A stretch of 64,000 nucleotides of DNA from Thermocatellispora tengchongensis (lineage in GTDB: Bacteria; Actinomycetota; Actinomycetes; Streptosporangiales; Streptosporangiaceae). Within the stretch, counting starts at the first letter, position 1; every line of letters begins with the position of its first letter. Below the pieces are notes generated by a model. The model saw nothing but the letters and a program-made list of their open reading frames with translations. It searched no databases and was not told the DNA's origin. Of the stretch, positions 1-9,900 are shown one piece after another. Location: contig NZ_JACHGN010000003.1 in the NCBI RefSeq assembly GCF_014202315.1, forward strand, positions 124,001 to 188,000, in the 5' to 3' direction. The position numbers were made by a program, and so were the translations under genes.

Positions 1-1
1 C

Positions 2-1213
2 CGCTCGCTCGGCGCGCTGACCATCGGCGTGGTGACCCGGCCGTTCAGCTTCGAGGGCCGCAGGCGCGCCTCGCAGGCCGAGGCCGGCATCGAGACGCTG
101 CGCGACGAGGTCGACACCCTCATCGTGATCCCCAACGACCGGCTGCTGTCGATCTCCGACCGGCAGGTCAGCGTGCTGGACGCGTTCAAGGCGGCCGACC
201 AGGTGCTGCTGTCCGGTGTCCAGGGCATCACCGACCTGATCACGACCCCCGGTCTGATCAACCTCGACTTCGCCGACGTGAAGTCGGTCATGTCCGGCGC
301 CGGGTCGGCGCTGATGGGCATCGGCCACGCCCGGGGCGACGACCGGTCCGTGGCCGCGGCCGAGATGGCGGTCTCCAGCCCGCTGCTGGAGGCGAGCATC
401 GACGGCGCCCACGGCGTCCTGCTCTCGATCGCGGGCGGCTCCGACCTCGGCCTGTTCGAGATCAACGAGGCGGCCCAGCTCGTGTCCAACGCGGCGGCCA
501 CCGACGCCAACATCATCTTCGGTACGGTCATCGACGACGCGCTCGGCGACGAGGTGCGGGTGACCGTGATCGCGGCCGGCTTCGACGAGCCGCCCAGGGA
601 GCAGCGCGCCGCGGCCCAGCAGCCCGCCGCCCGCCCCCAGCCCAGCCGTCCCGCGACCGGCTCCACGGCCCCCGTACGCCCGGTGCCGCCCGCCCCCAGT
701 GTCAAGTCCGAGCCCCGCGCCGGGCTCGGCTCCGGGGTGTCTGAGGCGCGCCAGGAGCCGCGTACGGAGGCGCGCATGGAGCCCCCGCGTACGGAGCCTC
801 GCCTGGAGCCGCCGCGCCCCGAACCGCGCCATGAGCCCCGTGTCGAGCCCCGCCACGAGGTCCGCCACGAGATCCGGCCCGAGCCGCGGATCGAGGCCCG
901 CCCCGAGCCGAGGGCCGAGGCCCGGCCCGAGCCGCGTCTTGAGCCGCCCGCGCCCGTGCGGCCGATCGGCACGTCCTCCGGCCCGGCCGCCCACGCCGAG
1001 AGCCCGGCGCCGGCGCAGCCCCAGGCCGCCGCGCCGCAGCCGGCGGCCGAGGAGCCGGGCGGGCCGGTGTCGATCCCCAGGCCCACCCCCGAGCCCCCCG
1101 CGCCCACGCCGCCCACGCCGATCAGCTCCCGGCTGTCGGAGCCCGCGCGGCGGCGTCCGGTGGTGTTCGAGGAGCAGGAGGAGGAGCTCGACGTCCCCGA
1201 CTTCCTGAAGTGA
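2..1213 (+). CDS. ftsZ: Cell division protein FtsZ, C-terminal part (5' end outside window)
   Basis: Tubulin-like GTPase that forms the cytokinetic Z-ring. The window begins inside the gene; the open frame from base 2 gives 403 residues covering the end of the GTPase domain (TRPFSFEG, the FADVKSVM segment near the T7 loop, and the C-terminal subdomain to about base 590). A long disordered linker of about 190 residues follows, built of Pro/Arg/Glu blocks ([18 protein letters not shown]), and the protein ends with the conserved C-terminal peptide DVPDFLK, the docking site for SepF and other partners. sepF lies two genes downstream. Identity is certain; the N-terminus and nucleotide-binding motifs are not visible. 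Confidence 0.97.
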   Translation, partial: RSLGALTIGVVTRPFSFEGRRRASQAEAGIETLRDEVDTLIVIPNDRLLSISDRQVSVLDAFKAADQVLLSGVQGITDLITTPGLINLDFADVKSVMSGAGSALMGIGHARGDDRSVAAAEMAVSSPLLEASIDGAHGVLLSIAGGSDLGLFEINEAAQLVSNAAATDANIIFGTVIDDALGDEVRVTVIAAGFDEPPREQRAAAQQPAARPQPSRPATGSTAPVRPVPPAPSVKSEPRAGLGSGVSEARQEPRTEARMEPPRTEPRLEPPRPEPRHEPRVEPRHEVRHEIRPEPRIEARPEPRAEARPEPRLEPPAPVRPIGTSSGPAAHAESPAPAQPQAAAPQPAAEEPGGPVSIPRPTPEPPAPTPPTPISSRLSEPARRRPVVFEEQEEELDVPDFLK

Positions 1214-1311
1214 CCGCCCTCGCCGGGGCCCGCGCGGCGCGCCGCATCGGCGCAGCGCGGGCGTTGCCCTGTGCGGGCCCGGCGACGCCGCCGCGCCGCT
1301 GACGGTGCAGG

Positions 1312-1398
1312 ATGGATGGCGCGCGGCATGGCGCGTGTAACGGAGTTGTCGAGGTGATCGAGGCGGCCGAGGCCGCCATGGGCGGGGGTGCCGGGTGA
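1312..1398 (+). CDS. Possible 28-aa upstream frame overlapping the yggS start
   Basis: ATG at 1312, preceded by a GCAGG, opens a 28-codon frame rich in Ala, Glu and Gly whose TGA overlaps the GTG start of yggS (GTGA at 1395-1398). The geometry would allow translational coupling. No domain or homologue is recognised. It sits where other actinomycetes carry ylmD/pgeF between ftsZ and yggS. It may be chance or a vestige. Confidence 0.2.
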   Translation: MDGARHGACNGVVEVIEAAEAAMGGGAG

Positions 1399-2111
1399 CG
1401 GAGCCTGCGGAGGCGGAGGAGCGGCGGGCGCGGCTCGCGGCGAACCTGGCCGAGGTCGAGGACCGGATCGCGGCGGCGTGCCGGGCGGCCGGGCGCGAGC
1501 GGTCCGAGGTGACGCTGATCGCGGTGACCAAGACCTACCCGGCCTCCGACGTGCGGCTCCTGGCCGAGCTGGGCGTGCGCCACGTGGGCGAGAACCGCGA
1601 CCAGGAGGCGGGGCCCAAGGCCGCCGAGTGCGCGGGGCTCCCGCTGACCTGGCACTTCGTCGGCCAGTTGCAGACCAACAAGGCCCGCTCGGTCGTCGGG
1701 TACGCCGACGTGGTCCACTCCGTGGACCGGCTCCGGCTGGTCGCGGCCCTGGGCCGGGAGGCGGTGCGGGCCGGGCGCGAGGTCACCTGCCTGGTGCAGG
1801 TGGCCCTGGACGACGACCCCGAGCGCGGTGGGACGCCCCCGGTGGAGGTGCCGGCCGTGGCCGAGGCGGTCGCGCGCACGGAGGGGCTGACCCTGGGCGG
1901 GGTGATGGCGGTGGCGCCGCTGGGGGAGGACCCGGCCAAGGCGTTCGCCCGACTCGCCGAGGTCGCGAGATCGTTGCGCGCCGACCATCCGGATGCAAAG
2001 ATCATCTCAGCGGGCATGAGCGGGGATCTGGCCGAGGCGGTCGCCTCCGGCGCGACACACCTGCGCATTGGTACGGCGTTGCTCGGTCGCCGCAAGCCCT
2101 TCGTCAGGTAA
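1395..2111 (+). CDS. yggS: YggS-family pyridoxal-phosphate homeostasis protein
   Basis: 238-residue single-domain PLP-binding protein of the YggS/PROSC family (ylmE in Gram-positive division clusters), which buffers free PLP rather than catalysing a known reaction. The PLP-binding lysine is K46 in AVTKTYP. The family motifs [17 protein letters not shown] and the C-terminal [12 protein letters not shown] and RIGTALLG are present and the length is typical. The GTG start is chosen because it begins just before the alpha-helical [11 protein letters not shown] segment. It lies between ftsZ and sepF, the usual actinomycete position. Confidence 0.93.
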   Translation: MTEPAEAEERRARLAANLAEVEDRIAAACRAAGRERSEVTLIAVTKTYPASDVRLLAELGVRHVGENRDQEAGPKAAECAGLPLTWHFVGQLQTNKARSVVGYADVVHSVDRLRLVAALGREAVRAGREVTCLVQVALDDDPERGGTPPVEVPAVAEAVARTEGLTLGGVMAVAPLGEDPAKAFARLAEVARSLRADHPDAKIISAGMSGDLAEAVASGATHLRIGTALLGRRKPFVR

Positions 2112-2229
2112 TGTCCTTTCCAGTGGACCTTGCCGTCCACACTCCAGTAGAGGTCGAGCAGCGGTTGGTCCCAAGGGGGTACGGCTACCGCAAACGGACC
2201 TTCAACGCACGACGGAGGACGACGTAGCG

Positions 2230-2733
2230 ATGGCCGGCGCGATGCGCAAGATGGCGGTCTACCTCGGTCTCGTGGAGGACGACCGCTACGAGAGGTATGA
2301 GAGCTACCCCGACGACGACTACGACGACTACGACGAGTCCAGGCGCGGCGCGGACGAGCGGTCCGCCCCCGAGAGCGAGCGCGAGGACGACACCGAATCC
2401 GGAGTCCCCGCCCCCAGGCCCGCGACCACGGTCATCGAACGGCGTACGACGGATCTCGCGCGCATCACCACGCTGCACCCCCGCACCTACAACGAGGCGC
2501 GGACCATCGGGGAGCACTTCCGCGACGGCACCCCGGTCATCATGAACCTGACAGAGATGGTTGACAGCGACGCCAAGCGACTGGTCGATTTCGCGGCAGG
2601 TCTCATCTTTGGCCTACACGGGAGCATCGAACGTGTTACCAACAAGGTGTTCCTGTTGTCCCCTGCCAATGTCGAGGTGACTGCCGAGGACAAGGCTCGA
2701 ATCGCGGAACGCGGGTTCTTCAACCAGAGTTAG
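2230..2733 (+). CDS. sepF: Cell division protein SepF
   Basis: 167-residue SepF, the membrane anchor and bundling partner of FtsZ; in actinobacteria, which lack FtsA, it is the main Z-ring tether. The N-terminal amphipathic helix ([14 protein letters not shown]) is the membrane-binding segment. An acidic, Tyr-rich linker (about residues 18-70, with DDDYDDYDE) leads to the SepF core from about residue 70 ([35 protein letters not shown]). ATG 2230 is chosen over upstream in-frame starts because it places the helix at the N-terminus and has a GGAGG at 2214-2218. Confidence 0.95.
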   Translation: MAGAMRKMAVYLGLVEDDRYERYESYPDDDYDDYDESRRGADERSAPESEREDDTESGVPAPRPATTVIERRTTDLARITTLHPRTYNEARTIGEHFRDGTPVIMNLTEMVDSDAKRLVDFAAGLIFGLHGSIERVTNKVFLLSPANVEVTAEDKARIAERGFFNQS

Positions 2734-2830
2734 AGTTCGGCTATGCGTGTAACGTACGGCCGAACCCGTGGCCCCCGGCACGGCCGGGGACGGGGATGCT
2801 GCGACACCAGGATGGAGGCAGGGCAACGCT

Positions 2831-3118
2831 GTGGGGATCGTTAGGGAGATCTTGGTAGTTGTCCTGTCGCTGTACCTCGTGCTCCTCATCGGTAGAATGA
2901 TCTTCGAGACGGTGCAGGCGTTCGCCAGGCAGTGGCGGCCCACCGGGGTCGTGCTCGTGGTGGCCGAGGCCACCTACACGGCCACCGATCCACCTCTCAA
3001 GTTCCTCCGCCGTTTCATTCCGCCACTCCGGTTGGGTAACGTGGCCTTTGACCTAAGCTTCACAGTGCTCTTCATTGTGGTCTTGGTCTTGATCCAACTC
3101 GTGTCCGCGCTTCCATGA
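2831..3118 (+). CDS. yggT: YggT-family small membrane protein
   Basis: 95-residue integral membrane protein of the YggT family (ylmG), with hydrophobic segments near residues 4-22 and 70-92 separated by a short hydrophilic loop holding the FLRRFIPPLR motif, a family hallmark. Role unresolved; it is always near sepF and divIVA and is linked to division or membrane organisation. The GTG at 2831 is preferred because it starts directly before the first TM (VGIVREILVVVL) and has GGAGG upstream. A longer frame would only add Gly/Ala-rich residues. Confidence 0.88.
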   Translation: MGIVREILVVVLSLYLVLLIGRMIFETVQAFARQWRPTGVVLVVAEATYTATDPPLKFLRRFIPPLRLGNVAFDLSFTVLFIVVLVLIQLVSALP

Positions 3119-3167
3119 CGGGTACCGTCCCTCCGGACAGACTCCGAGCGCGCCAAGGAGACCGAAA

Positions 3168-4049
3168 ATGCCGCTGACGCCCGCTGATGTGCGGAACAAG
3201 CAGTTCAGTACGACCCGGCTACGGCCGGGCTACGACGAGGAGGAGGTGGACGCGTTCCTCGACGAGGTCGAGGCCGAGCTCGACCGCCTCATCCAGGAGA
3301 ACGAGGAGCTCCGCGCCAAGCTCGCGGAGTGCCTGCGGGGCAAGGTCCCCGGCGGGATGGGCATGGCCATGGCGCCCGCCCCGGTCGCCGAGCCCAAGCC
3401 CGAGATGATGGCCCCCCAGCCCGAGCCCATGAAGCCGCCGGAGCCCCCGCAGCCCCAGCCGCAGCCGCAGCCCGTCCCCGTGGGCATGGGCATGCCGCCG
3501 GCCGAGGACAACATGGACACCGCGGCCCGCGTTCTCGCTCTGGCCCAGCAGACGGCCGACCAGGCCATCGCCGACGCACGCCGCGAGGCGGACGAGACGG
3601 TGACCCGGGCGCGCCGTGAGGCCGACGAGATCCTGAGCAAGGCCCGGCGACAGGCCGAGCAGGTCATCGGCGACGCCCGCGCCCGCGCCGAGACCCTGGA
3701 GCGCGACGCGCAGGAGCGCCACCGCCAGGCCATGGGTTCGCTGGTGCAGACCCGTGACGAGCTGGAGCGCAAGGTCGAGGAGCTGCGCAGCTTCGAACGC
3801 GAGTACCGCAGCAGGCTCAAGCTGTACCTGGAGAACCAGCTCGCCGAGCTGAACGTCGCCACCGAGGGCAGCGGAGGCTTCCCGATCGTCGGCGGCCAGA
3901 TGCCCGGTGGTCCCGCGATGTCCCACGCCGTCGCCCCCGGCGCCCAGCAGCCGCTCCCCGGCGGTCCCGGCGCCCCCTTCGGCACGGAGCAGCCGCAGCA
4001 CCAGGGCGCCTTCCAGACGGCCGACGGCCCGCACAACGATCGCAGGTAG
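3168..4049 (+). CDS. wag31: DivIVA/Wag31 polar growth scaffold
   Basis: 293-residue DivIVA homologue that marks curved membrane at poles and recruits the apical cell-wall machinery. The N-terminal DivIVA domain (residues 1-58, MPLTPADVRNKQFSTTRLRPGYDEEEVDAFL) is followed by a Pro/Gln/Met-rich insert (about 60-118), then a long coiled coil (about 120-225, repeated ARREADE heptads) and a Gly/Pro-rich tail. The insert between the two coiled parts is typical of actinomycete DivIVA and distinguishes it from the Bacillus protein. A GGAG lies upstream of the ATG. Gene order after yggT is the conserved one. Confidence 0.95.
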   Translation: MPLTPADVRNKQFSTTRLRPGYDEEEVDAFLDEVEAELDRLIQENEELRAKLAECLRGKVPGGMGMAMAPAPVAEPKPEMMAPQPEPMKPPEPPQPQPQPQPVPVGMGMPPAEDNMDTAARVLALAQQTADQAIADARREADETVTRARREADEILSKARRQAEQVIGDARARAETLERDAQERHRQAMGSLVQTRDELERKVEELRSFEREYRSRLKLYLENQLAELNVATEGSGGFPIVGGQMPGGPAMSHAVAPGAQQPLPGGPGAPFGTEQPQHQGAFQTADGPHNDRR

Positions 4050-4095
4050 GCTTTCGGGTCAACTTCCTTCCTGACCCGTAAGTGGGAGTTCCCCT

Positions 4096-6390
4096 GTGAT
4101 CCTTGTCAGCGCTGGTTTCGTGCTCGCGGCGATCATCTTGTTGATCGCGGGCTTCGTGCTGGCCAAGCCGTTTCTGGTCATGTGGTCGATCGTGGTCAGC
4201 GTGCTGTCCGCGGTCTTCCTGCTGATCGCGGTGTTGCTCAAGCGGCATGAGCTGTTCCCCGGTGGCGGGCGCGGCAAGGAGGCACCCGTGCCCCCGACCG
4301 CTCCCCACCCAGCGGGGCCCGCCGCGGGCCCGATGGCGCCGCCCATGATGGCACCCCAGGCCCAGCAGCACGCCGCCCAGCAGCGCATGGCCATGGCCCA
4401 CCCGGGCACGTACCCCGCGCCGCCGAGCGCCCACCCCATGGCCCCCATGGCGGCGGGCCCGACCGCGGGGGCGGCCCCCCGCGTGGCGGCGAGACCGGGC
4501 GGCGGGATCTCCCCCGACGCGATCGTCCTGGTCATTCCAGGACGCAGGCGCTATCACGTCGCGGGCTGCCGTCAGCTCGCCGGTCGGCCCTTCGAGGAGC
4601 TCACCTACGAGGAGGCGCGGGAGGAGGGCTTCACGCCCTGCACCGCATGCCTGCCCGACGCCGCGCTCGGCGGTGTCCAGACACCCCCCACTCCCGATCC
4701 GGAGTCCGAGACGCCGGACCGGCTCGCGGACCCACCGGCGGCCCTCCGGCAGGAGGCTGCCTCGAACCCCTCCGCGAGCCCTCACCCGGCCCCGGAAGCC
4801 ACTCCCTCCCCGGCGCGGGCCCGCCCCTACGGCACGCCCGCCCCCTCTCCCGGCGCCGCCTCCGCGACGCCCTCCGCCGCCCCCACCGGCGCGGAGCCCA
4901 CGACCCCCGGCCTGCCCGGCGACCCGGAGCATCCCTCCGACCCCGAGGCGGAGCCGACGAAGACCACCCGCGCCGCCGATGCGCCCCCCGCCTTCGGCAT
5001 CCCGCGCGCCACCGATATCCCGGCCGCCCCCGATCTCCGTGGGCCCTCTGCCGCTTTCGAGACGACCCGCGCCTTCGACGTGCCCCGTGCCGCCGGTGTG
5101 GCCCGTGGAGCGGCCTTCTCCGCCGAGGACGCCCCTCGGCCCGCCCACGCCTCCGATACGCCCCCCACCGCCCCCGTAGCAGGCGAGACCGGCGACAGCG
5201 GCGACACCGGCGACGCTCCGGCCACCAAGGCCGCCGTAGCGGATAAGTCCGGCAAGAGCGTCAAGGGCGGCAAGTCCGGCGAGCCCGATGAGTCCGGCAC
5301 CCCAGATCGGCTTGACAAGTCTGACAAGGCCGGCGAGTCAGGTAAGGCGGGCACGATCGGCAAGAGCGGCGAAGCCGCCGATCCCGCCAGGCCCTCCCAA
5401 GCGGACGAACGCGCCAGGCGGTCCGAGACGGCCGGGCGTGCTGAGGCGTCCCGGCCGGATGAGCATGGCGCGCGGGCCGAGGCGGCCGGGCGCGCCGAGC
5501 CGCCCCAGACGGCCGAGGCCGTGAGGCCGCCGCGGAGTGCCGAGCGGGTGAAGCCGTCCGAGAAGCCGGAGAGGCCCGAGAGGCCCGAGAAGGCGGCCGA
5601 GCCCTCGGCGTCCCCGTCGCCCTCCTCCCCGCGTCCGACGCCCCCGGCTTCCCCCGGGGCGGCCACGACGCCGCCGGGCCGTCCGTCGAGTCCGGCGAGC
5701 ACGCCGACCACGTTCGACGCCTTCGGCGCAGGGGCGCGGCCCGGAGCGGCCGATCGCGGGCGCGATGAGCGCGATGAGCGGGACGACCGCGGTCATGCGC
5801 GTGACCGCGGCGGTGCCCCGGCCCGGTTCGCGGTCGAGATCCCCGAGCCCGCCCGTGCGATTCTGGCGGAGACCGCGGAGAAGAAGCCGTCCTCTTCCGG
5901 GGGCGGCTGGTTCACCCGCGATGCCGCAGGCCCCAAGACCACCGGCACCACGGCCGCCACGCCTGCCAAGGGCGCTCCCCGGGCCGAGGGAGCCCAGGAG
6001 CCCGAGCCCGGTCCTCTCGCCGAGGAGCCGTCCACGGCGCCCACGCGCGGGCCGAAGGGCAAGACGGTCAGCGCCGCCCCCGGGGCCGGACGCGAGTCCG
6101 ACGACACCGTCCAGGCCCGGCTTCCCAAGACGCCTCCCGCCCAGACCCCTCCGGCCAAGGGCGCCGCTGGCAAGGGCTCGGCCGCCGAGCCCACCGCGCC
6201 CAAGCCCGCGGACGGGGCCGACGAGATCGTCCGCGTGATGACCGGTACGCGCCGCTTCCACGCCCCGAAGTGCCCGCTGATCCGCGGTGCCGACAAGTCC
6301 GGGCTGGAGAGCATGACCCGCGCCGAGGCGGAGGCCGCCGGGCTGTCGAGCTGCACCGTCTGCCAGCACGACCACCAGACCGTGAGCTGA
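4096..6390 (+). CDS. Membrane protein with two HxxxC...CxxC modules joined by a disordered linker
   Basis: 764-residue protein of unknown function. Residues 1-25 and 29-50 are two closely spaced TM segments. A His/Cys module at 142-189 (RYHVAGC, EAREEGFTPCTAC; H154, C158, C182, C185) is repeated at the C-terminus (RFHAPKC, EAEAAGLSSCTVC; H722, C726, C753, C756). Between them about 530 residues are low complexity, rich in Pro, Ala, Lys, Ser and Gly. The modules resemble small metal-binding tails found after micrococcal-nuclease-like domains and in Ada-like proteins, so zinc binding is likely but inferred. The gene directly follows divIVA, suggesting an envelope or polar-growth role. GTG start with GGGAG upstream. 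Confidence 0.8.
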   Translation: MILVSAGFVLAAIILLIAGFVLAKPFLVMWSIVVSVLSAVFLLIAVLLKRHELFPGGGRGKEAPVPPTAPHPAGPAAGPMAPPMMAPQAQQHAAQQRMAMAHPGTYPAPPSAHPMAPMAAGPTAGAAPRVAARPGGGISPDAIVLVIPGRRRYHVAGCRQLAGRPFEELTYEEAREEGFTPCTACLPDAALGGVQTPPTPDPESETPDRLADPPAALRQEAASNPSASPHPAPEATPSPARARPYGTPAPSPGAASATPSAAPTGAEPTTPGLPGDPEHPSDPEAEPTKTTRAADAPPAFGIPRATDIPAAPDLRGPSAAFETTRAFDVPRAAGVARGAAFSAEDAPRPAHASDTPPTAPVAGETGDSGDTGDAPATKAAVADKSGKSVKGGKSGEPDESGTPDRLDKSDKAGESGKAGTIGKSGEAADPARPSQADERARRSETAGRAEASRPDEHGARAEAAGRAEPPQTAEAVRPPRSAERVKPSEKPERPERPEKAAEPSASPSPSSPRPTPPASPGAATTPPGRPSSPASTPTTFDAFGAGARPGAADRGRDERDERDDRGHARDRGGAPARFAVEIPEPARAILAETAEKKPSSSGGGWFTRDAAGPKTTGTTAATPAKGAPRAEGAQEPEPGPLAEEPSTAPTRGPKGKTVSAAPGAGRESDDTVQARLPKTPPAQTPPAKGAAGKGSAAEPTAPKPADGADEIVRVMTGTRRFHAPKCPLIRGADKSGLESMTRAEAEAAGLSSCTVCQHDHQTVS

Positions 6391-6400
6391 ACCGGCCGGC

Positions 6401-6505
6401 CCTGAGCCGGGCACGACCGGGCCTTGGGCTGCGAACGACCGGGTCCTGATCTGGGCACGACCGGTCCTGAGCTGGGCACGACGGGTCCTGAGCTGGCACG
6501 ACCCG
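6401..6505. repeat. Degenerate 21-bp tandem repeat, about 5 copies
   Basis: Five imperfect units of the form CCTGAGCTGGGCACGACCGGT run head to tail; the second is longer and more diverged. They begin just after the stop of the Cys-module gene. They are not palindromic and lie outside any supported gene. Confidence 0.7.
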
Positions 6506-6927
6506 GCCGGGTGCCGATCTCAAGCGCTCGCCGGCCTCAGGCGGGCCCCGATCTGAGGCGCCCACGCTCGCCGGCAGGCATGCCTCGCCGAACTCCGTGG
6601 CGACCCGTGCCCGTGAGCCTGTGCGTCGGCTGCCAGGGCGACGCCCGCGTCGGCTGCGGGCTCACGGGGACGCGCATATGCCCAGGGTGTCCCGTTCGGG
6701 AGGAGGCGGCGGGAGGGCGTCGCCTTTCCGCAGGTTCCGGCATCCACCCCTGGAAGATCCACCGTTCCCGGACACCTCCGGGCTTTGACACGCATGTGTG
6801 CGGGCGGAGCCGTCGGGTGGAGTGAGGTGGAGGCGGCGGCATGCGTGCCGTGATCGCTCCGTGGCAGGTCGTCGGGGCGGCGCGGGTCCGTGGAGGCGCG
6901 CGCTGGGGCCGATGGGGAAGGGGATGA

Positions 6928-6964
6928 CGAAAGGGTGAGCGCCGAGATGGCGCCCACCCTTTCG
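6928..6964 (-). terminator. Rho-independent-like hairpin after ileS
   Basis: CGAAAGGGTG-A-GCGCC and GGCGC-C-CACCCTTTCG form a near-perfect stem of about 16 bp around the loop GAGAT. It lies 17 bases beyond the ileS stop, in the position of the ileS terminator; it could also serve plus-strand transcripts arriving from the division cluster. Confidence 0.75.
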
Positions 6965-6980
6965 GTGTCGCTGGTCCGCG

Positions 6981-9900
6981 TTACGCGGACGGGGCGAGGC
7001 GGAGCTGGAAGGTCAGGTTCAGGTCCTCGTCGCGGTGGGGGGTGAGGCCGGGTTCCTCGCCCTGGGTGAAGGAGGAGGCCAGGACCTCCTCGCTGATGGT
7101 GGGGGCGTGGGCGGTCAGGGCCTCGGCCAGGTCGGCGTCGGGGGTGGACCACCACAGGTCGATGCGGTCGGTGATCGATAGGCCGGTGGACTTGCGGGCC
7201 TCCTGGACCAGGCGGATCACCTCGCGGGCCAGGCCGGTGCGGCGCAGGTCGTCGGTGATGGCCAGGTCGAGGGCGACGGTCTCGCCGGTGCCGGTGTCCA
7301 CGGCGCCGGTCTCGACCGCCCAGCCCGACTTGGGCTGTTCGGTGACGATCAGGTCGTCGGGGCCGAGTTCGACGGTGCCGACCTCGGGGGCGTCGAGGGT
7401 GACCGTGCCACCGGAGCGGAGGGTGGCGGCCACCGCGGACGGGTCGGCGGCGGAGACCGCGCCGGCGACCAGCTTGGTCTGCGGGCCGAACCGCTTGCCG
7501 AGAGCCCGGAAGTTGGGCTTGACCGTGAACGAGACCAGGTCGGCGGAGAAGCCGGACAGGTCCTCCAGCTTCTGCACGTTCAGCTCGTCGGCGATCAGGG
7601 CGCGCAGCTCGGGGGAGAGCGCGGCCCAGCCCGGGGCGCCGACCAGGGCGCGGCCGAGGGGCTGGCGGGTCTTGACGCCGGAGGAGGCGCGGGCCGAGCG
7701 GCCCAGCTCCACCAGGCGGCGCACCAGGGCCATCTGCTCCGACAGCGCCGGGTCGAGCAGCGACTCGTCGGCGACCGGCCAGGTGGTCAGGTGCACCGAG
7801 GTGGGGGCGTCCTCGTCACGCAGCACGTCCCACACGTAGTCGGTCAGGAACGGGGTGATCGGCGCCATGAGCCGGGTGACGGTCTCCAGGCACTCGTACA
7901 GCGTGGCGAACGCCGAGGTCTCGCCGTTCCAGAAGCGGCGGCGCGAGCGGCGTACGTACCAGTTGGACAGGTCGTCGAGGAAGGCGGCGAGCCGGCGGCC
8001 GGCGCGGGCGGTGTCGAACTCCTCCATCGCCTCGGTGACCTCGGCCACCGTGCGGTGCAGCTCGGCCAGCGCCCAGCGGTCCAGCAGCGGGCGCTCCCCG
8101 TACGCCGGCGCCTCCCGCAGCTTGGCCGGGGACCAGGACTCGGCGTTGGCGTACAGGACCAGGAACGAGGCGGTGTTCCAGTAGGTGAGCAGGACCTTGC
8201 GGACGATCTCCTCAAGCGGGCCGTGGCCGACGCGGCGCGGCGACCACGGGGAGCCGTTGCAGGCCATGAACCAGCGCAGCGCGTCGGCGCCGTGCTGCTC
8301 CATCAGCGGCATCGGCTGCAGCACGTTGCCGAGGTGCTTGCTCATCTTGCGGCCGTCCTCGGCCAGGATCAGCCCCAGGCACAGCACGTTCTCGTAGGAG
8401 GAGCGGTCGAAGACCAGCGTGCCGACCGCCATCATCGAGTAGAACCAGCCGCGGGTCTGGTCGATGGCCTCGCAGATGAACTGGGCCGGGTAGTCGCGCT
8501 CGAACTGCTCCTTGTTCACGTGCGGCGCGCCCAACTGGGCGAACGGCATCGCGCCGGAGTCGTACCAGACGTCGATCACGTCGGGCACCCGCTTGGCCAG
8601 GTTGCCGCAGGTCGGGCAGTCGAAGGTGACGTCGTCCACGTACGGCCGGTGCGGGTCGAGGGCCGACAGGTCGCGCCCGGCGTGCCGGCTCAGCTCGGCC
8701 AGCGAGCCGATGCAGGTCACGTGCGACTCGTCGGCGGTGCACACCCACAGCGGCAGCGGCGTGCCCCAGTAGCGGGAGCGCGACAGCGCCCAGTCGACGT
8801 TGTTGCGCAGCCACTCGCCGTAGCGGCCGTTCTTGATCGTGGGCGGGAACCAGTTGGTGCGCTCGTTCTCCTCAAGCAGCCGGTCCTTGATCGCGGTGGT
8901 GCGGATGTACCAGGACGGCAGCGCGTAGTACAGCAGCGGCGTGTGGCAGCGCCAGCAGTGGGGGTAGCTGTGCTCGAAGTGGCCGCCGCGGAACAGCAGC
9001 CCGCGCTCGCGCAGGTCGGCGGTCAGCTCCTCGTCGGCGTCCTTGAAGAACCGGCCGCCCACCATGGGGACGTCGGGCAGGAAGCGGCCGTCGGGGCCGA
9101 TCGGGTTGACGACGGGCAGGCCGTAGCGCTTGCAGATCGTCATGTCGTCGGCGCCGAACGCGGGCGCCTGGTGCACCAGGCCGGTGCCGTCCTCGACGGT
9201 GACGTAGTCGGCGAGCACGACGTAGTGGGCCGCCGGGATGTCCACCAGCTCGAAGGGCCGCCGGTACGTCGTGTGCTCCAGCTCGGTGCCGGGGAACTCG
9301 GCGACCCGCTCGGCGTCGTCGCCCAGCACCGAGGCGAGCAGCGGCTCGGCCACCACGAGCACCTCGTCGGAGCCGGCGGGGCGGGCGGCGACGTAGGTCA
9401 CGTCGGGGTGCACCGCCACCGCGGTGTTGGACACCAGGGTCCACGGGGTGGTGGTCCAGATCAGCAGCGAGGCGCCCAGCTCGGCGAGCGGGCCCGAGGT
9501 GGCCGGCATGCGCACGTACACCGAGGGGCTGGAGACGGTCTCGTACCCGCCGGGCTGGCCCAGCTCGTGGTCGGACAGGCCGGTGCCGCAGCGCGGGCAG
9601 TACGGCGTGATCCGGAAGTCGCGGAACAGCAGCTCCTTGTCCCAGATGGCCTTCAGCGACCACCAGACCGCCTCGATGTAGGAGGGGTCCATGGTCCGGT
9701 ACGCCTGGGTGGTGTCCACCCAGTAGCCCATGCGCTCGGTCATCTCCTCGAACGCGTCCACGTGCCGCAGCACCGACTCGCGGCACTTGGCGTTGAACTC
9801 GGCGATGCCGTACGCCTCGATCTGCGGCTTGCCGGACAGGCCCAGCTCCTTCTCCACGGCCACCTCGACGGGCAGGCCGTGGCAGTCCCAGCCGGCCTTG

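Larger units (their letters stand above)
6391..6980. other. Gene-free interval between the Cys-module gene and ileS
   Basis: About 590 bases without a convincing gene. It holds a degenerate 21-bp tandem repeat at its left end and the ileS terminator hairpin at its right end. A 133-codon plus-strand frame at 6424-6825 translates the repeats into Pro/Gly-rich sequence and is not credible. Confidence 0.6.

Noticed and set aside
6424-6825. 133-codon plus-strand frame with CVGC/CPGC Cys pairs
   Set aside because: It begins inside the 21-bp repeat, has no ribosome site and shows Pro/Gly/Arg composition typical of chance frames in GC-rich DNA.
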